This document shows positions 6,546-9,151 of a stretch of 9,151 bases of DNA, in pieces. The DNA is from DASYYE01 sp035946955 (GTDB lineage Bacteria > Actinomycetota > Actinomycetes > Streptosporangiales > Streptosporangiaceae): positions 1 to 9,151 of the forward strand of contig DASYYE010000002.1 of the NCBI GenBank assembly GCA_035946955.1, in the 5' to 3' direction. Position numbers and translations under genes: made by a program. The stretch's first letter is position 1. The number at the start of each line of letters is the position of its first letter. The notes below the pieces were generated by a model. The model saw nothing but the letters and a program-made list of their open reading frames with translations, ran no database searches and had not been told where the DNA came from.

Positions 6546-6796
6546 CCACGGCACGGATGGAGAAGCGCTGGCCGCTGGCCGGATTCTCGTGTAGACGGCG
6601 CGGGGCCGGGTAGCGTGCCCGGGTCTGGCCGCTCGTGGCCAGTTCTCCGGCGCGGTCCCAGCGGAAGGAGCCCGCACCATGGCCGAGACGGTGGCGGTGA
6701 GCGGCCAGCCGGACACGAGCCGGTTGCGGTCGTCCCGTTCCGGGGGAGTCTCTCCCAGGCGGCCTGACTCAGGTGCTGGGGCCACGGCGGCGCTCC
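6546..6796. other. Convergent intergenic region with a stray SD-ATG
   Basis: The gap lies between two genes that converge. It contains GGAAGGAG at 6663-6670, eight bases before an ATG at 6679, an excellent translation start. That frame has good codon bias for only about 18 codons (MAETVAVSGQPDTSRLRS) and then becomes low-quality antisense to the enolase-superfamily gene up to 7065. It may be the 5' stump of a lost gene. Short inverted repeats (GGGAG-TCT-CTCCC at 6744-6756, CCTGA-C-TCAGG at 6763-6773) are too weak to call a terminator. Confidence 0.4.
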
Positions 6797-7927
6797 TCAG
6801 CAGCGGCGGTACGGTTCGGCGTCGGCTCGGCGCAATGTCAAGCCCAGGCCGGGCTCGGTGGCGGGAGGGGTCATGGTGCCACCCACGGGGTCCAGTGCGC
6901 CGTCGAAGAACATCCGCTCGATCCGCTGGTGGTCGTGGAAGTACTCGACGTGGCGCAGGTTCGTCACCGCGCACGCGACGCGGGCGTGCAGGTTGGGGGC
7001 GCAGTGCCCGGAGACGTCCATGTTGCCTGCGCGGGCGAGGCTGGCGGCGGCGAGGAACCCGGTGACACCACCGCAGCGTGTGACGTCAAGCTGCAGGCAG
7101 TCCACTGCCCCGGCCCGCAGGAGCCGGGCGGAGTCATCCAGGGTCCAGCTGTACTCACCTGCCGCCACATCTGGTGCCACCCGCTGGCGGACGTGGGCGA
7201 GGCCGGCCAGGTCATCAGAAGACACCGGCTCCTCGAACCAGCTCACCCCGTAGCTGGCCATCACATCCCCCATCCGCACCGCCTGGCCGACGGTGTATGC
7301 GCCGTTGGCGTCGACATACAGGTCCACGTCGGCTCCGATGACTTCCCGGGCCAGCGCCACCCGCGCCAGGTCGCGGTCTTCCGCATGCCCCCAGTCCTCA
7401 CCGATCTTGATCTTCACCCGCGGGATCCAGTCCCGCTCCACCCACTCCGCGAGCTGGTTACGGGTCTGGGCGTCGGTGTAGCTGGTGAACCCACCGCTGC
7501 CATAGACCTGCACGCTCTCGCGTGCCTGGCCCAGCAGCGACACCAGAGAGCAGCCCAGCAGGTGGGCTTTGAGGTCCCACAGCGCGATGTCAGCAGCGGA
7601 GATCGCGGTCGCCGCCACTCCGCCCCGCCCGATGTTGCGCACCGCCCGCGCCATCGCCTCCGCGGCACCCGGCACATCCAGTGCGCTCCGCCCAGCCACC
7701 GTCGGCGCCAGCACATCCTGGACCACTCCGGCGGCCGCGGCGGCGCAGTAGCTCCAGCCGGTGCCCACCTCGCCGCCCCCGCGGGCGGTGACTACCACCA
7801 TCGTGGTCTGCTCCCAGGCGAGCGTCCCGTCCGCCTCCGGTGCGTCCGTGGGGACCACGTAGACGGCAGCGGACAGCCCGCAGATGACCGGGCCCGCCTT
7901 GTCCGCCCATTCGCTGCCGGATGCCAT
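6797..7927 (-). CDS. Mandelate racemase/muconate lactonizing enzyme family protein (enolase superfamily)
   Basis: This 376-residue TIM-barrel enzyme abstracts the alpha proton of a carboxylate substrate using Mg2+. The start is fixed by AGGAGG seven bases before the ATG at 7927. The N-terminal capping domain covers residues about 12-135 (VRNIGRGGVAATAISAADIALWDLK near 97-120). The barrel carries the full catalytic set: KIK (Lys 172 and Lys 174), metal ligands Asp 206 (DANG), Glu 232 (FEEP) and Glu 258 (GEYS), and the His-Asp dyad Asp 281 (LDVTRCGG) with His 308 (GHCAPNLH). A KxK plus a His-Asp dyad places it in the mandelate racemase subgroup, which includes racemases and many sugar-acid dehydratases. 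The HCAP-LH loop favours an acid-sugar dehydratase, but the substrate is not known. The upstream SDR relic, whose stop overlaps this start as TGATG, suggests a former two-gene catabolic operon. Confidence 0.9.
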   Translation of the reverse strand: MASGSEWADKAGPVICGLSAAVYVVPTDAPEADGTLAWEQTTMVVVTARGGGEVGTGWSYCAAAAAGVVQDVLAPTVAGRSALDVPGAAEAMARAVRNIGRGGVAATAISAADIALWDLKAHLLGCSLVSLLGQARESVQVYGSGGFTSYTDAQTRNQLAEWVERDWIPRVKIKIGEDWGHAEDRDLARVALAREVIGADVDLYVDANGAYTVGQAVRMGDVMASYGVSWFEEPVSSDDLAGLAHVRQRVAPDVAAGEYSWTLDDSARLLRAGAVDCLQLDVTRCGGVTGFLAAASLARAGNMDVSGHCAPNLHARVACAVTNLRHVEYFHDHQRIERMFFDGALDPVGGTMTPPATEPGLGLTLRRADAEPYRRC

Positions 7928-8164
7928 CAGTCCACCTCCTCGCTTGCGAGGCCGTGTCTCATGACCGCTACCTGATGAGCGCCATGGCAAACCCCCAGGG
8001 GCAGCGGCCGGGGCGGTTGGTGTTGCCCTCGCGGGTGAGGGAAGTGCCCCCTGAGGCTCGCTGGTCTGCTGCGAGTCATAGCTGGTACGGGCGAGGTAGC
8101 GGTCGAGCAGGCCAGGTACCGCCTTGTTCGCCAGGATCGTCGCCGCGGTGCTGCCACCCACCCA
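7927..8164 (-). pseudogene. SDR family oxidoreductase C-terminal relic
   Basis: From 8164 leftward the strand encodes WVGGSTAATILANK then PGLLDRYLARTSYDSQQT, a characteristic C-terminal stretch of a long-tailed group of actinobacterial short-chain dehydrogenases (compare WVGGSTVATLLANK-APG-LDRYLARTG-SQQT). After SEPQ the similarity appears to shift frame: TREGN is in a second frame, then PRPLPLG and HGAH in a third, resembling the usual REGNLW-P-PGD-GAHG tail. That last frame ends in a TGA (7927-7929) overlapping the ATG of the next gene. The catalytic Rossmann part (GxxxGxG, YxxxK) is absent, and an amber TAG at 8165-8167 sits exactly where the family's REY-WVGG Tyr would be. This is therefore the nonfunctional 3' end of a gene, formerly coupled to the racemase-family gene. 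Confidence 0.65.
7935..7951 (-). promoter_or_regulatory. Palindrome overlapping the SD of the enolase-superfamily gene
   Basis: On the minus strand CCTCGC-AA-GCGAGG (7951 to 7938) is a perfect inverted repeat with six-base arms, and its last three bases belong to the SD AGGAGG (7940 to 7935). As DNA it could be an operator; as RNA a tight hairpin here could mask the ribosome site. Either is inference; the symmetry and overlap are seen directly. Confidence 0.4.
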
Positions 8165-8311
8165 CTACTCCGCCTCCACCCGGCGCAGGACCACCACCCA
8201 GTGGTCACCAGCGGGCATGGCCAGCGCCTCCCGGCACTCGGTCGCCACGTCTCCCACCCAGCGGCTCCGCCAGATCAGCGTGCCGGGCTCATACAACCCG
8301 CCCCAGACATG
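8165..8311 (-). CDS. Small unidentified ORF, possibly a gene fragment
   Basis: The minus strand is open for 48 codons between a TGA and the amber stop at 8165-8167. It encodes GGLYEPGTLIWRSRWVGD, then VATECREALAMPAG, then DHWVVVLRRVEAE. Nearly every codon ends in G or C and the peptide looks like real folded protein (Trp, Leu and Val alternating with charged residues), not a shadow frame. Only a TTG at 8296 or an ATG deep inside (M at AMPAG) could start it, and no good SD was found, so it may be the tail of a decayed gene. It is in the same frame as the SDR relic that follows the stop. I do not recognise the family. Confidence 0.35.
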   Translation of the reverse strand, partial: HVWGGLYEPGTLIWRSRWVGDVATECREALAMPAGDHWVVVLRRVEAE

Positions 8312-8452
8312 TCACGGGTCCGATGGCGTCACCGAATAGCGGCCCGCACCGCCAAAGTCATGAACAGCCAACTGTCCACCAGGGCCGCCGCCAAACCTCC
8401 ACTCCACCCGGTGCGACGTTTCAGATCACGAACTGTGGGGAGTGGGCGGGGC

Positions 8453-8812
8453 GTGACCACGCCTGAACCCCCATCCACCAGCGCCAATGGGACTGTCATC
8501 GTCACGCTGCCAGCCGAGATTGACTTGGCCAACGCGCGCGACGCCGGCGATCAGGTGCTGTCGCGGCTAGAGCCAGGTGTTCGCCTGCTGATCCTGGACA
8601 TGACTCCGACCCGCTTCTGCGACTCCTCCGGGATCGCCATGGTTTTGCGCGCACATATACAAGCCCGGGCCGAAGGCGCTGAAGTGCGGCTAGTGGTGTC
8701 CTCCGGGCACGTTCTCAGGGTGATGACCATCACCGGCCTCACCGGCGTCGTCCCGATGTTCCCGTCGGTCAACGATGCCCTCGGGGCAACGGCCCGCCAC
8801 CCGCCCGGCTGA
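8453..8812 (+). CDS. STAS-domain anti-sigma-factor antagonist
   Basis: This 119-residue cytoplasmic regulator has a single STAS domain (about residues 12-112), the SpoIIAA/RsbV type. In this system an anti-sigma kinase phosphorylates the antagonist, and the unphosphorylated form frees the sigma factor. Visible features are the first strand GTVIVTLPAEIDLANA, then VRLLILDMTPTRFCDSSGIAMVL with the phospho-acceptor Ser in DSSG (58-59), then AEVRLVVSSGHVLRVMTITGL and VVPMFPSVNDAL. The GTG at 8453 is chosen because it begins a normal-length N-terminus and has GGGGAG (8437-8442) ten bases upstream. An in-frame GTG at 8435 is the alternative; the longer open frame back to 8201 is not family-like. No kinase or sigma gene is next to it, which is common for such orphan antagonists in Streptomyces-type genomes. 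Confidence 0.88.
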   Translation: MTTPEPPSTSANGTVIVTLPAEIDLANARDAGDQVLSRLEPGVRLLILDMTPTRFCDSSGIAMVLRAHIQARAEGAEVRLVVSSGHVLRVMTITGLTGVVPMFPSVNDALGATARHPPG

Positions 8813-9089
8813 TGGCGCACCCAGCCAGCCGGGTACCTCCTACAGTCCGGCTGACACAGGTGTCCACGGGTTTGATCGAGTACAGGTCGACCACACGCGC
8901 GGCGATGCCGTCAGCGGCGGGTACGTCCGCGGCCCGCAGCGCCTCATGCACCGTGACGCCAGCTGGACCGGCCGTCGGTCGCGCTCATCGCAGACCTCAT
9001 CTCTACTTAGACCGAAGTTACGGCCGGTTGGGTAGGGTTTTGCTGCGTTGACCTGGCCTTTTGCGCTTGTGGCCTGGTGGGTGTTCTGA
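8813..9089. other. Intergenic region holding the transketolase relic
   Basis: Apart from the relic at 8859-8966 no coding frame is convincing. The final part (about 9000-9089) is less GC-rich and has T-runs (GGGTTTTGC, CCTTTTGCG), as expected just outside or at the end of an inserted element. No terminal inverted repeat can be confirmed because the other end is outside the window. Confidence 0.35.
8859..8966 (-). pseudogene. Transketolase C-terminal relic
   Basis: The minus strand encodes GVTVHEALRAADVPAADG followed by IAARVVDLYSIKPVDT, which matches the C-terminal domain of transketolase (G-V-HEAL-AA--LA-EGI-ARV-DLYS-KP-D). This is the thiamine-diphosphate enzyme of the pentose phosphate pathway. 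About 35 of more than 600 residues remain. A TGA lies a few codons upstream and the frame continues downstream into unrelated sequence that stops at 8769, inside the STAS gene on the other strand. No active site is present, so this is debris. The intact gene presumably exists elsewhere, as transketolase is normally essential for pentose metabolism. Confidence 0.75.
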
Positions 9090-9151
9090 CTACTTCAAGG
9101 TGAGCGGGATCGGGGCGCCGATCAGGTCGAAGGCTTCGCGCTGGGCGCTGG
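9090..9151 (-). CDS. C-terminal end of a gene entering from the right, possibly a transposase
   Basis: The last 19 codons before a TAG at 9090-9092 read AQREAFDLIGAPIPLTLK with strong third-position G/C, so this is very likely a real coding end. The short Pro/Leu tail resembles C-termini I associate with actinobacterial insertion-sequence transposases, but 19 residues cannot prove that. An insertion sequence here would fit the gene debris next to it. The start, length and family lie outside the window. Confidence 0.45.
   Translation of the reverse strand, partial: SAQREAFDLIGAPIPLTLK

Noticed and set aside
6773..7975. Plus-strand 400-codon open frame
   Set aside because: Antisense shadow of the enolase-superfamily gene, which has all catalytic residues and a strong SD.
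7928..8161. Extending the enolase-superfamily protein upstream to 8161 as a fusion
   Set aside because: The added residues begin as an SDR tail and then turn to Pro/Ala-rich noise; AGGAGG seven bases before the ATG at 7927 marks the real start.
8201..8452. Longer N-terminus for the STAS protein
   Set aside because: The added 84 residues are Arg/Ser/Pro-rich and unlike any STAS protein; a GTG at 8453 gives normal length.
1..9151. CRISPR array, tRNA or rRNA genes
   Set aside because: No regularly spaced direct repeats and no cloverleaf or conserved rRNA sequence noticed on either strand.

Overview
The window is high-GC DNA with strong G/C preference at third codon positions, GTG starts, purine-rich Shine-Dalgarno (SD) sites and an F420-type luciferase-like oxidoreductase. 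Together these point to an actinomycete of the Streptomyces/Streptosporangium kind. No rRNA, tRNA or CRISPR array was seen, and no genus can be fixed from this sequence alone.

Layout, left to right. (1) A minus-strand gene for an Ala/Glu/Arg-rich coiled-coil protein runs off the left edge (start near 500). (2) About 680 bases carry no convincing gene, but they hold a DnaA-box-like 9-mer, 10-bp-phased CGTTTCC repeats, a duplicated two-part motif and a strong hairpin. (3) A small minus-strand OB-fold protein (1179-1532) lies just downstream of a decayed 3' end of kdpA (about 1552-1806). (4) A large Tat-exported, probably lipid-anchored PHP-domain metallohydrolase (1815-3767, minus) is transcribed away from a plus-strand F420-type luciferase-like monooxygenase (4017-4907). 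(5) A CYTH-CHAD protein follows (plus, to 6545); its CYTH N-terminus is split by a one-base frameshift near 5140. (6) A convergent minus-strand enolase-superfamily (mandelate racemase type) enzyme occupies 6797-7927. Its start codon overlaps the stop of a decayed short-chain dehydrogenase tail (7927-8164). (7) A small unidentified minus-strand ORF is followed by a plus-strand STAS-domain anti-sigma-factor antagonist (8453-8812), a 35-codon transketolase relic (8859-8966, minus) and the last 19 codons of a minus-strand gene at the right edge.

The intact genes do not form one pathway; they look like separate accessory enzymes and a regulator. The most distinctive property of the window is decay. 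Three unrelated genes (KdpA, an SDR oxidoreductase, transketolase) survive only as 3'-end pieces, and a fourth (CYTH-CHAD) has a frameshift. This looks like an accessory region shaped by repeated insertion and deletion. I do not see a recognisable defence system, biosynthetic cluster or complete mobile element. The best candidates for new biology are the PHP lipoprotein with a roughly 250-residue insert and the origin-like noncoding segment at 600-1070.
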